64,000 nt of DNA from an uncultured Acidobacteriaceae bacterium. GTDB lineage: Bacteria; Acidobacteriota; Terriglobia; Terriglobales; Acidobacteriaceae. The position numbers were made by a program, and so were the translations under genes. Positions 54,344 to 62,905 of the stretch are shown here, piece by piece; the first letter of the stretch is position 1; every line of letters starts with the position of its first letter. The notes beneath the pieces were generated by a model. The model worked only from the letters and a program-made list of their open reading frames with translations. It was not told where the DNA came from and did no database searches. The stretch is from assembly GCA_903911925.1 (NCBI GenBank), contig CAIWFH010000042.1, forward strand, positions 62,001 to 126,000, in the 5' to 3' direction.

Positions 54344-54543
54344 TGACCGCAGTTGCGAAACCGAAATAACTGAAACATCGGGTGCGGGGCCGCTTGATGC
54401 CTTTTCACCCAAAGTTAATACTGTGATATCGTCGGTTTCGTATTTTTTTGCCCGGGCGCGACGTCATTTCCGGCACTGGATCAAAACAACGATAATAAAA
54501 CGAAACAGGATGCGCCACAAACAGGGAGAAACGGAGGAGTTTG

Positions 54544-55182
54544 ATGAACGGCCTTGAAGAAATCACATCCGCACTGGCGGATCTGGAAGAAGAGCAGACT
54601 CTGCAATTGGTGCGGAAGGCGATTGAGGAGGGCATCCCCCCCGGGAACATTCTTGGGGCTTGCCAAAATGGAATGGCCGAGATCGGCTCCCGTTTCGAAA
54701 GCGGCGACTATTTTGTCTCCGACCTGATCATGTCAGGAGAAATTTTCAAGCAGGTCGGGGCCATTCTCGATCCCTTGCTCGAATCCGGGGGAATGGAGAA
54801 GCTTGGAAAAGTCGTCTTCGGGACAGTCCACGGTGACATTCACGACATTGGCAAAGACATCGTGGTCAACATGCTCAAGTCGGCGGGCTTCGAAGTCATC
54901 GATCTGGGCGTCGATGTTCCGGTGGCCAAGTTCGTCAGCGCGTTGCAGGAAAGCGGTGCCACCGTTCTGGGAATGAGCGGCCTGCTCACCCTGGCCTTTG
55001 ACGCGATGAAAGAGACCATCAACGCGGTCACCGCCGCGGGCTTGCGCGATAAGGTTCACATCATGATCGGCGGCGGCCCAGTGGACGGCAACGTCTGCAA
55101 GGCGGTCGGCGCCGACCAATGGGGCAACGATGCGCAGCAGGCCGTCAAACTCGCCAAGCAATGGCTCGTGCCTGCCTGCTGA
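54544..55182 (+). CDS. Methyltransferase corrinoid protein (MtbC/MttC-like)
   Basis: The 212-aa product has an N-terminal four-helix cap (ALADLEEEQTLQLVRKAIEEG, in part; MAEIGSRFESGDYFVSDLIMSGEIF) and a Rossmann B12 domain with D98-I-H100-D-I-G103, whose His is the lower cobalt ligand, SGLLTLAFDAM and IMIGGGPVDG. Such proteins carry the methyl group from a substrate methyltransferase to a methyl acceptor. GGAGGAGTTTG precedes the ATG. The next gene encodes the reductive activator for this cofactor, and a UroD-family methyltransferase lies convergently beyond it. The substrate is not fixed by this protein. Confidence 0.93.
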   Translation: MNGLEEITSALADLEEEQTLQLVRKAIEEGIPPGNILGACQNGMAEIGSRFESGDYFVSDLIMSGEIFKQVGAILDPLLESGGMEKLGKVVFGTVHGDIHDIGKDIVVNMLKSAGFEVIDLGVDVPVAKFVSALQESGATVLGMSGLLTLAFDAMKETINAVTAAGLRDKVHIMIGGGPVDGNVCKAVGADQWGNDAQQAVKLAKQWLVPAC

Positions 55183-55221
55183 TAGCAGTTGGACACGAAA
55201 GCACCAGCACCGCGAGTGGCA

Positions 55222-56883
55222 ATGAGCAAAGAAGATTCCCACAACCCAACTGAATTTCTCGTAACGTTCCAACCCTCCGGGCAGCGACTAATCTGTCTGC
55301 CGGGGGAGCGCTTGCTGGAAGTTGCGCGGCAGAATGGGGTGCGCATTCCTGCAGACTGCGGGGGCCGCGGTCGCTGCCGCTCCTGCGCTGTCCGCATTGA
55401 AGGCGCGGCGCCCGACCCCACGTCCACCGACCGCGACACCTTCAGTTCAGCAGAGTTGGATGCGGGCTGGCGGCGGGCATGCCAAGCGCAGTTGCATGGG
55501 CCGTGTTCTGTATATCTGCCGCGTCTCCTTTCGATCGTCACCGGCCAGAACGACGGTCCGAGTTGCGTGCCTGTCGAGCAGCCGATCCTCGTCCCGGACC
55601 GCGAACCTGGATTTTGGCTGCGCGACGACTACCGCGTCGGCCCGCTGCCTGGCACACGAGCGCTGGGCATGGCTGTTGATCTCGGGACCTCGAACATCGC
55701 GGCCGCGCTGCTCGACCTCGCGAGCGGCGAAGTGATCTGCACCGCAGCGGTCGAGAATCCTCAGGTCGTTTTCAGCGCCGATGTAATTGGGCGCATGACA
55801 CATGCACTCGCCAACCCCGCCAGCGGGTGCCAGATGCAGCAACTCGCGGTAGAAGCCATCGCCGAGTTGGCTCGCCGCCTGACGGACGGCTGCTCGGAGG
55901 CCATCGCCGAAGTTGCTGTGGCCGGCAATTCAGTGATGCAGCATCTGCTGCTGGGGCTGCCGCTTGAGAGTCTCGCAAAGGCACCGTATCGACCCTATAC
56001 TCTCGGCGAGACCAATCGGCTTGCAGCCGCTCTTGGACTGCATCTTGCCCTGGGGACGTGGCTTCAGGTCGGCCCCAACATCGCGGCCTTCATCGGCAGC
56101 GATCACGTGGCAGCTTTGCTTGAGGTGATGGCAGACCCGCCAAAGAGTCCGTGGATGCTGATCGATATTGGCACCAATACAGAGATCTCAATTTTCTCCG
56201 AAGGAGTCTTGCGTAGTGCCTCTTGCGCGTCCGGTCCCGCCTTTGAAGGCGGCATTCTTTCCTGCGGAATGCGCGCCGCTCCCGGCGCCATTACGCGCAC
56301 GCATCTTGTAGGCGATAACATTTCCCTGGAAACAATTGGCAGCGTCGCGCCGGTCGGCATCTGCGGATCGGGCGTTGTTTCTCTGGTTTCGGAGATGCTT
56401 CGCAACGGAGTCATCGACAAGCGAGGCCGCCTGCAATTGACTCGCCCAGGGGTCCGCGAACAGGATGGCTTGCGCGAGTTCGTGTTGGCTGAAGCCGCAC
56501 GCGATGGTGCAATGCCTGTCGTCTTCACGCAGACAGATATCCGCGCGGTTCAACTTGCCAAGGCCGCCATCCGTACCGGACTGGACATGCTGCTTGAGTC
56601 GGCCGGCCTACAAGAGGAAGAGATTGAGCGTTTCATCGTCGCCGGCGCATTCGGAAAATATCTTGATCTCGAGAGCGCAGTGGCCATGGGACTGCTTCCG
56701 GCCGTTCCAGCAGGCCGCATCGTTCAGGTCGGCAATGCCGCTGGGGCAGGAGTCCGCCGCATGTTGGTTTGCGCCCGGGCCCGCCAACGCGCCCTGCAAC
56801 TCGCCCAGCAGGCGCAGTATCTGGATCTCGCCTCCCGTCAGGATTTTCACGTCGCTTTTGCGCGCAGATCCTTCTTCGCGTGA
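55222..56883 (+). CDS. Reductive activator of corrinoid proteins (RACE/RamA-like)
   Basis: ATP-dependent reduction of inactive Co(II) corrinoid to Co(I). The 553-aa product has an N-terminal 2Fe-2S domain with ADCGGRGRCRSC (C46, C52, C55; C87 is the fourth ligand), a linker, and a C-terminal ASKHA-type region (GMAVDLGTSNIAAALLD, VAVAGNSVMQHLLLGLP, MLIDIGTNTEISIF, APGAITRTHL, GICGSGVVSLVSEML, IVAGAFGKYLDLESAVAMGLLP in part). It is full length. The ATG at 55222 is taken; a TTG at 55189 in frame, seven bases after the corrinoid gene, is possible. It is co-transcribed with the corrinoid gene. Confidence 0.9.
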   Translation: MSKEDSHNPTEFLVTFQPSGQRLICLPGERLLEVARQNGVRIPADCGGRGRCRSCAVRIEGAAPDPTSTDRDTFSSAELDAGWRRACQAQLHGPCSVYLPRLLSIVTGQNDGPSCVPVEQPILVPDREPGFWLRDDYRVGPLPGTRALGMAVDLGTSNIAAALLDLASGEVICTAAVENPQVVFSADVIGRMTHALANPASGCQMQQLAVEAIAELARRLTDGCSEAIAEVAVAGNSVMQHLLLGLPLESLAKAPYRPYTLGETNRLAAALGLHLALGTWLQVGPNIAAFIGSDHVAALLEVMADPPKSPWMLIDIGTNTEISIFSEGVLRSASCASGPAFEGGILSCGMRAAPGAITRTHLVGDNISLETIGSVAPVGICGSGVVSLVSEMLRNGVIDKRGRLQLTRPGVREQDGLREFVLAEAARDGAMPVVFTQTDIRAVQLAKAAIRTGLDMLLESAGLQEEEIERFIVAGAFGKYLDLESAVAMGLLPAVPAGRIVQVGNAAGAGVRRMLVCARARQRALQLAQQAQYLDLASRQDFHVAFARRSFFA

Positions 56884-56977
56884 AGATGCGATCATCTTGC
56901 AACTCGGTGGTTAACTGAAGAAACTCAGCGTGAAAGGGGCGGACGCCAAAGTTGCTCCGGCGCCCGCCTCATGGCCA

Positions 56978-58150
56978 TCAGTACTGCCCGTATTTCGCAA
57001 CCGACTCGAAGAACGCCTTGATGTTCTCATGCTTCGAGTTCGGAGGCAGCGTGCATCCGTTGCTCAAGATAAAACCGCCTCCCTTGCCCACCGTCTGAAT
57101 CAGCTTCTTGCAGTATTCATCCACGTCGGTCGGGCTGCCCACCGTCATCATCGAGGGCGGAACGTCGCCGGAGAGGCAGACGTGATCGCGCAGAATCTCT
57201 TTGGCGCGGAAGATATCCGTTTCGCCGTCGGTCTCAACGATGCATTTTCCCTTGGGCAGTTCCAGGAAGTATTCCATAGCTCGCCCCCAGTCCGTATCCA
57301 GGTGGAAGATGGGCGTGATGCCGGCTTCGATCATCTTCAATGCGGCATCCTTGAAGAAGGGCCACGTGTAGGTTTCAAACTGTTTCTTGTTCAGGAATGT
57401 GGTGCCGCAACGGCAGCCCACGAAAAACACGTGTTTCACTCCGACAACCTTGCAGGCATCCATCGCCATCTTGATGCAATCTTTCTGAAACGACCACATG
57501 ATCTCAGCCAGCTCATTTTTCAGGCGGTAGAGATCTGTGCTGAATTCTGTCATGCCGCGGGTCATTGAGAGCAGTTCGAACGGCGGGCTGTAGGTGCCTC
57601 CGTAGTAAAGCACCTGCCCCCTTTTGTGTGCGGCAGCCGCCTCGCGCCGGGCAATCTTCTTGCGCCGCATCTCCCACAGCAGGAAGTGGATCAATCCCTT
57701 GTCCGGGCGAATCCGCTTGGTCACCGCCATCATGTACTTCGTCATACCGGACTTCTTGATCGCCTTCATCTCCTCTTGAGTTGCAAGCGATACTTCCAGA
57801 ATCTGGTACGAAGAATCCTCAGACAGTTCCTCGCCTGGCAGGTTCACCTTCTGAAACCAGCGGTTGCGTAGGAGTGGGCTGTATCCCAGGTCGGTGTACG
57901 ACGAGCGAATTGCGTCCCAAACCGGATAGGCCGCTTTCAATCGATCAAGACAATCCATAGCCAGATCGAAATCGTTATAGTATTTCGCCTGCGTTACTCC
58001 GCAAAACGAAGCCGCATAGCCTTGAACGAACGGCGCGCACATCACGCGATCCACTGGCTGCAACGACACTGATGCCGTGAACCGCTCTTCCGGGGCCATC
58101 GTTTCCCGCAACACTGTGATTTCCGCTGCTTTCTCTGCCAAAGTTGTCAT
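56978..58150 (-). CDS. UroD-family corrinoid methyltransferase
   Basis: The 390-aa product (ATG at 58150) is of the uroporphyrinogen-decarboxylase superfamily but lacks the HemE RQAGRYM motif. It has PVDRVMCAPFVQGYAASFCGV, GYSPLLRN, FFVGCRCGTTFLNKKQFETYTWPFFK, in part, PIFHLDTDWGRAMEY and SGDVPPSMMTVGSP. In MtaA/MtbA the zinc motif is H-x-C; here it is H283-L-D285, with C366 later in LSNGCTLPP. That fits a substrate methyltransferase (MtvB-like O-demethylase) better than a methyl-CoM type. It converges on the activator gene and is divergent from ptb. Confidence 0.82.
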   Translation of the reverse strand: MTTLAEKAAEITVLRETMAPEERFTASVSLQPVDRVMCAPFVQGYAASFCGVTQAKYYNDFDLAMDCLDRLKAAYPVWDAIRSSYTDLGYSPLLRNRWFQKVNLPGEELSEDSSYQILEVSLATQEEMKAIKKSGMTKYMMAVTKRIRPDKGLIHFLLWEMRRKKIARREAAAAHKRGQVLYYGGTYSPPFELLSMTRGMTEFSTDLYRLKNELAEIMWSFQKDCIKMAMDACKVVGVKHVFFVGCRCGTTFLNKKQFETYTWPFFKDAALKMIEAGITPIFHLDTDWGRAMEYFLELPKGKCIVETDGETDIFRAKEILRDHVCLSGDVPPSMMTVGSPTDVDEYCKKLIQTVGKGGGFILSNGCTLPPNSKHENIKAFFESVAKYGQY

Positions 58151-58568
58151 CGAACTCTCTCCTCCACCTTCCGTCTCGCGGTCTCGCACCAAAAGTTACA
58201 TTAATATGCGACTTGCAGGCGACGCTCCCTTAATTTGCGGCGGCCATCACAGCCAGCCTGCAAACAGCAGCAGCGTAGCACACTCGTGTGAGAACTCAGG
58301 AATTGTAATTCATACTATTCCAGCTCGGTGCGAAATTCCCAGAGGGCAACGATTGCTGAGAGGCAATCTCATGTGTTCTGGCCCCCGAAGTTCTGTATGC
58401 GGATTCTATGAGTCCCCATAGCTGAAAGGTTGACGGAATAGCGAAAGAAAGTATTTCCGCCAGGATAGAGGATTTGGTTATCCTACCTGCAAAATCCTGC
58501 AGCGTGCGCGATGTACATGTAAAAGGACTTGCAGCTTGAATGCCGCAGTTCTATCGAGGAGAGACAAA
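58151..58568. other. Divergent intergenic region between the methyltransferase and ptb
   Basis: 418 bases with no recognised gene. It must hold promoters for the methyltransferase (minus) and the ptb operon (plus). Short inverted repeats occur, such as AGGATA ... TATCCT near 58460, but no long operator is clear. No regulator gene for the cluster is in the window. Confidence 0.4.
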
Positions 58569-59507
58569 ATGGAGACAGTTGCTATAGAAGCGTCGAAGGG
58601 AATTCGCTCCTTTGCGGAGTTGAGAAAACGGGCGTGCGAGCTAGGCCCCAAGCGGGTAGGCGTCGTGCTGGCCGACGACGAAGTGGCTCTCACGGCGGCT
58701 GCTGAAGCCTTGCACTCGCAGATTGCGTCCCCTGTTCTGATCGGAGACAAGAATCGGATTCAATCGCGCGCCAAGTCGCTTGGCTTTTTGGAATTGATCG
58801 AAAAAGCCGAGTTTGTTGAGGCGGCGGAGGACGCTGCTCAAGTTGCTGTGGCGATGGCGCGCGAGGGTAGCATCGACATTCTGATGAAAGGCCACCTGCG
58901 CACCGATGAACTGCTGCGTCCCGTGCTTGACAAGGAAAAGGGCCTCCGAACCGGCCGCCTGCTATGCGACGTCGCTTTCTTCGAGAATCGCTGGGCGGAC
59001 GAGCCGAAACTCGTAGGCTTGACGGACGGCGGATTGAATGTTGCTCCGACGCTGGAACAGAAGAAACAGATCGTGCTGACAGCAGTCGAAGTGCTGCACT
59101 GCCTCGATGTTCGGCGGCCAAAGATCGCCATCATGAGTGCAGTTGAAGTGGTCTCAAACGCCATGCCGTCGACGACGGACGCACAGGAGCTGACTGCAAT
59201 GGGAGCCGCCGGAGAGTTTGGGGATGCCGAGGTATTCGGTCCTTTGGCGCTGGACAATGCGCTGTTGGCGTGGGCGGCAAAGGCCAAGGGCATTACCAGC
59301 AGCGTGGCCGGGCACGCAGACTGTCTTATTCTTCCTTGCATCGAGGCAGGCAATCTTCTGGCAAAGTCGATCGTTTTTCTGGCCGGCTCTGAATTCGGCC
59401 ATGTCGTGGTCGGCGCGAAGACGCCCATCCTGATTCCATCGCGAGTTGAAAGCGCGCAAGACAAGGTGAACGCAATGGCCCTGGGGGTACTCTATGCCAG
59501 CCGATGA
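58569..59507 (+). CDS. ptb: Phosphate butyryltransferase-like acyltransferase
   Basis: Transfers the acyl group from acyl-CoA to phosphate. The 312-aa product is the usual length for the PTA/PTB family: VGVVLADDEVALTAAAEAL, SPVLIGDKNRI, IDILMKGHLRTDELLRPVL, LLCDVAFFEN, KIAIMSAVEVVSNAMPST, VFGPLALDNALL and VFLAGSEFGHVVVGAKTPI. The short length and ITSSVAGHADCLILPCIEAGN favour phosphate butyryltransferase over phosphate acetyltransferase. The ATG at 58569 follows GAGGAGAGACAAA. It overlaps the butyrate kinase gene by 14 bases. The acyl group need not be butyryl; branched or aryl-acyl CoA is possible. Confidence 0.92.
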   Translation: METVAIEASKGIRSFAELRKRACELGPKRVGVVLADDEVALTAAAEALHSQIASPVLIGDKNRIQSRAKSLGFLELIEKAEFVEAAEDAAQVAVAMAREGSIDILMKGHLRTDELLRPVLDKEKGLRTGRLLCDVAFFENRWADEPKLVGLTDGGLNVAPTLEQKKQIVLTAVEVLHCLDVRRPKIAIMSAVEVVSNAMPSTTDAQELTAMGAAGEFGDAEVFGPLALDNALLAWAAKAKGITSSVAGHADCLILPCIEAGNLLAKSIVFLAGSEFGHVVVGAKTPILIPSRVESAQDKVNAMALGVLYASR

Positions 59508-60588
59508 ATACAGGATTCTGACCATCAATCCAGGGTCGGCCTCGACCAAGATTGCCGTCTTCGTAAATGAGCGCCCCGAACTGGTGCGAAACCTGAGCCA
59601 CTCTGACAGCGAGATGGAGACCTTCCGAGGCCGGGCAGTTCTCGACCAGCTGGAATATAGACAACAGAGGATCGAGGAGGAGTTGAAGCAGGCCGGATAT
59701 GAGCTTCACCAGTTTCAGGCCGTGGTGGGGCGCGGCGGATTGACGCGGCCTCTACCGAGCGGCACTTATCGCGTGAATGAGGAAATGCTCAGCGACCTGC
59801 GGTTGACCCGATACGGGGAGCACGCCTCGAACCTCGGCGCATTTCTCGCCTTGGCAATGGCCTTGAAGGCTGGCGGAGAGGCATTCGTAGTCGATCCTGT
59901 GGCCGTGGATGAGTGGTCTGACAAGGCGCGAATATCAGGGTCGGCACTGGCGAATCGCCACCTTCTTTCGCACGCGTTGAACACCAAGGCGGTAGCCAAA
60001 AGATATGCCCGGGAACACGGCGGAACATACCAGGAACTGCGCCTCGTGATTGCTCACCTGGGGAGTGGAATATCGATCTCGGCCCATGAAAACGGCAGAA
60101 TGATCGATGTAAACAATGCCGGCCACGAAGGCACTTTTTCAACCGAACGCTCTGGCGGATTGCCGCTGCTGAAGGTCATCCAGCTTTGCTTCAGCGGCAA
60201 GTACACCGAGAAGACGTTATGGAACGCCCTGAACCGCGAAGGAGGAATCTACTCCTACCTGGGCACAAAGGACCTTCGCGAAGTTGAGCGGAGAATCGCC
60301 GCAGGAGACGATAAGGCCTCTTTGATCTTCGACGCCATGGTTTACCAGATCGCCAAAGACATCGGCGCAATGGCGACAGTCCTGAATGGAAAGCTTGACG
60401 CAATCGTGCTGACTGGGGGAATGGCGCACTCTGAAAAACTGATAGGCCAGCTGCGTTCCGCCATCGGATGGATTGGGCCCGTCGTGGTCTATCCAGGCGA
60501 AGACGAAATGCAGGCCTTGGCGGAAGGCGCGCTGCGCGTGTTGCGCCATGAAGAAGCGGCACGGGAACTGAAAGGGTCGTCCCTCTAG
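59494..60588 (+). CDS. buk: Butyrate kinase-like acyl kinase
   Basis: Makes ATP from acyl phosphate. The 364-aa product has the acetate/butyrate kinase pattern: RILTINPGSASTKIAVF, VVGRGGLTRPLPSGTYRVN, SNLGAFLALAMA, HALNTKAVAKRYARE, VIAHLGSGISISAHENGRMIDVNNA, in part, and IVLTGGMAHSE. Butyrate-kinase features such as GRGGLTRP and the shorter length separate it from acetate kinase. It overlaps ptb by 14 bases, so the two are surely coupled. Together with the 2-oxoacid oxidoreductase downstream it forms a substrate-level phosphorylation module. Confidence 0.93.
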   Translation: MPADEYRILTINPGSASTKIAVFVNERPELVRNLSHSDSEMETFRGRAVLDQLEYRQQRIEEELKQAGYELHQFQAVVGRGGLTRPLPSGTYRVNEEMLSDLRLTRYGEHASNLGAFLALAMALKAGGEAFVVDPVAVDEWSDKARISGSALANRHLLSHALNTKAVAKRYAREHGGTYQELRLVIAHLGSGISISAHENGRMIDVNNAGHEGTFSTERSGGLPLLKVIQLCFSGKYTEKTLWNALNREGGIYSYLGTKDLREVERRIAAGDDKASLIFDAMVYQIAKDIGAMATVLNGKLDAIVLTGGMAHSEKLIGQLRSAIGWIGPVVVYPGEDEMQALAEGALRVLRHEEAARELKGSSL

Positions 60589-60757
60589 CATCGCATCCGC
60601 CCGAAAAGTACTTCCGAGGTTGAATTACGAGTTAAACAAAGTATTTCAACTCGCTCGGGCATTGAGACTACTCTTCAAATTGCAAACAACAAGCAACCTC
60701 GCCGGGGTCATAGTTGGCACTGAAGGGGCGCTTCCAACGAGTCACAAGGGTTTGGTC

Positions 60758-62347
60758 ATGAAAGTTTTGCTTAGTGGAGATGAAGCGGTTGCAGCGGCAG
60801 CGTACGACTGCGGCGTAGAACTTGGCACCGGTTATCCGGGAACACCGTCCACAGAGATCCTCGAAGAGTTCGATCACCTGGGCGGACGGGCCCAATGGGC
60901 GCCGAACGAGAAGGTTGCGCTCGAAGTCGGCATTGGCGCAGCCATTGCCGGCGGGCGGACAATCGTCACCATGAAGCATGTCGGCCTCAACGTCGCCGCA
61001 GACCCCCTGTTCACCGCGGCCTACGAAGATATGAATGGCGCCCTGGTGGTGGTCACGGCAGACGACCCCGGCATGTCTTCAAGCCAGGATGAGCAGGACA
61101 ACCGCCGCTATGCTGTTGCCGCTGCGCTTCCCATGCTTGAGCCGTCGGACTCGCAGGAGGCCTACGACTTTACACGCATTGCGATCGAGATCTCCGAGCG
61201 CTGGAACGTTCCGGTGCTCTTACGCCTCACCACGAGGGTTTGCCACTCCAAGACCGTGGTCAATCCGAGCGGCGCGCCCCTGCCCAAGACGGCAAAGGCC
61301 TACGAAAAAGACATAAAGACGCACGTGATGCTTCCCGGCTTTGCGCGGCTGGCGCATAAGCGCCTGCGCGAGAAACTGGCCCAGATTGCCCAATGGAACG
61401 AGGAATCCGGCCCCACGCGCACCGTCAAAGGCTCAAGTGCCCTGGGAATCATCACCTCCGGCATCTCCTTCCAGCATGTGCTGGACGCCGCGTCCGAAGC
61501 AAGCGTGCTCAAGCTCGGCCTCACGCATCCGTTGCCCATTGAGACCATGCGCAAGTTTGCCGCCGGCGTGGATCGCTGCATCGTCGTCGAAGAGGGCGAT
61601 CCGTACATGGTTGAGCAGCTTCGCACCGCGGGAGTCGCGGTCGAGGACAAGGCGTCCATATTCCGGTTTGGCGAGTTCAACGTTGACCGCGTGCGCCGGC
61701 TTATCGCAGGAGACACAACACCTGAGGCCCCGCCGGTTCCCGGAAAGCCTCCCGCGCTGTGCCCCGGCTGCCCGCACCGCGGCATCTTTGAAACCTTGCG
61801 CGACCAGAAGTGCATCGTCTGCGGCGATATCGGCTGCTATTCGCTCGGCACCTTGTCACCGTTTGATGCCACCGATGTGGCCTGCTGCATGGGTGCTTCA
61901 ATCGGGCTTGGGCTCGGCATGCGCCTTACCCTTCCTGAAGAACAGGCAAAGCGCGTCGTCAGCGTAATTGGCGACAGCACATTCATGCACTCGGGCATTA
62001 CCGGCCTTGTGGAGATGGTCTACAATCCGCCGCCAAGCGGTCATGTGCTGCTGATTCTTGACAACGGCACGACAGCCATGACGGGCCTGCAAGAGCATCC
62101 CGGCACCGGCCGCACGCTGGATCACTCGAAGACCGGCAAAGTGGTTATCGAGGAAGTGGTTCGCGGCGTTGGCGTCAAGAATGTTCACGTCATCGATGTG
62201 GTCGCAAACAAGGAAGAGTTTGGCGAACTACTCAAGAATGGTTTGGAAAAACCGGAGCTGACTGTCATCGTCGCTCGCCGCGAGTGCCTGCTGGCCGTGC
62301 GGTCAATCCGCGAATACGAGAGGGCAAATGAAACACAGTGTAACTAA
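60758..62347 (+). CDS. iorA: Indolepyruvate-type 2-oxoacid oxidoreductase, alpha subunit, without ferredoxin domain
   Basis: The 529-aa product starts [20 protein letters not shown], the normal IorA opening. GYPGTPSTEILEEF, MKHVGLNVAADP and DDPGMSSSQDEQDNR mark the pyrimidine-binding domain; CPGCPHRGIF, CGDIGCYSLG, CMGASIGLGLGM and VIGDSTFMHSG, LDNGTTAMTG mark the thiamine-diphosphate domain. It ends at VIVARRECLLAVRSIREYE; typical IorA continues for ~80 residues with a double 4Fe-4S ferredoxin domain, which is absent here because iorB starts within the last 20 bases. It would oxidise arylpyruvates to aryl-acyl-CoA using an outside electron carrier. AAGGG precedes the ATG at 60758. Confidence 0.9.
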   Translation: MKVLLSGDEAVAAAAYDCGVELGTGYPGTPSTEILEEFDHLGGRAQWAPNEKVALEVGIGAAIAGGRTIVTMKHVGLNVAADPLFTAAYEDMNGALVVVTADDPGMSSSQDEQDNRRYAVAAALPMLEPSDSQEAYDFTRIAIEISERWNVPVLLRLTTRVCHSKTVVNPSGAPLPKTAKAYEKDIKTHVMLPGFARLAHKRLREKLAQIAQWNEESGPTRTVKGSSALGIITSGISFQHVLDAASEASVLKLGLTHPLPIETMRKFAAGVDRCIVVEEGDPYMVEQLRTAGVAVEDKASIFRFGEFNVDRVRRLIAGDTTPEAPPVPGKPPALCPGCPHRGIFETLRDQKCIVCGDIGCYSLGTLSPFDATDVACCMGASIGLGLGMRLTLPEEQAKRVVSVIGDSTFMHSGITGLVEMVYNPPPSGHVLLILDNGTTAMTGLQEHPGTGRTLDHSKTGKVVIEEVVRGVGVKNVHVIDVVANKEEFGELLKNGLEKPELTVIVARRECLLAVRSIREYERANETQCN

Positions 62348-62801
62348 CGTGGTAATTGGGGGACTCGGTGGCCAGGGCGTAATCAAGGCATCCGACATCC
62401 TTGCGGATCTGGTATTCAGCGCGGGACTCGACGTGAAGAAAAGCGAAGTCCATGGAATGAGCCAGCGCGGCGGGTCGGTATCGAGCGACGTGCGCTTTGG
62501 CGCAAATGTATTCAGCCCCATGGTACCTCCGGGCGAAGCTGACTATCTCGTCGTCATCTCCTCTGACCAGGTTCCCGTGAACCAGGCGGCCCTGGCCGCC
62601 GATGGCGTCCTCATCGACGATTCCAAGATCGATGTCTCCAAACTGAGCAACAAGAAGAGCGTCAACGTTGCCCTGCTGGGAGTTTTGAGCAAGCATTTGG
62701 ACTTCTCGGTCGATGCATGGATGGCTGCCATCTTGCGGAATCTTCCCGAGAAACTGCACGAAGTCAACCAGAAGGCATTTCTTTTGGGCAGAAACGGATA
62801 G
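62328..62801 (+). CDS. iorB: Indolepyruvate-type 2-oxoacid oxidoreductase, beta subunit
   Basis: The 157-aa gamma-domain subunit starts KHSVTNVVIGGLGGQGVIKAS, then VKKSEVHGMSQRGGSVSSDVRFG, PPGEADYLVV and VNVALLGVLSKHLDF. These are the family blocks that bind CoA or coordinate the active site with IorA. Length is on the short side of IorB (about 180-200 aa), with the C-terminal helix trimmed. It overlaps iorA by 20 bases. A 9-bp stem-loop follows before the flavoprotein gene. Confidence 0.92.
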   Translation: MKHSVTNVVIGGLGGQGVIKASDILADLVFSAGLDVKKSEVHGMSQRGGSVSSDVRFGANVFSPMVPPGEADYLVVISSDQVPVNQAALAADGVLIDDSKIDVSKLSNKKSVNVALLGVLSKHLDFSVDAWMAAILRNLPEKLHEVNQKAFLLGRNG

Positions 62802-62820
62802 CCATCGATGCGATGGAGTT

Positions 62821-62852
62821 CCTCATGCGCGGTCTCTTTCTCCCGCATGAGG
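62821..62852 (+). other. Stem-loop between iorB and the flavoprotein gene
   Basis: CCTCATGCG, 14-base loop, CGCATGAGG: a perfect 9-bp stem, 19 bases after iorB and 53 before the flavoprotein ATG. No T run follows, so it is more likely to be an RNA-stabilising or attenuating hairpin than a full terminator. Confidence 0.5.
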
Positions 62853-62905
62853 GTGCGTATTCACCCGGTGAAACATAGTCATTTCTTTAGGACGCGGAGA
62901 TTGAA

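Noticed and set aside
56978..58150. Second uroporphyrinogen decarboxylase (hemE duplicate)
   Set aside because: It lacks the RQAGRYM signature found in the real HemE at 12706-13806 and sits among corrinoid genes.
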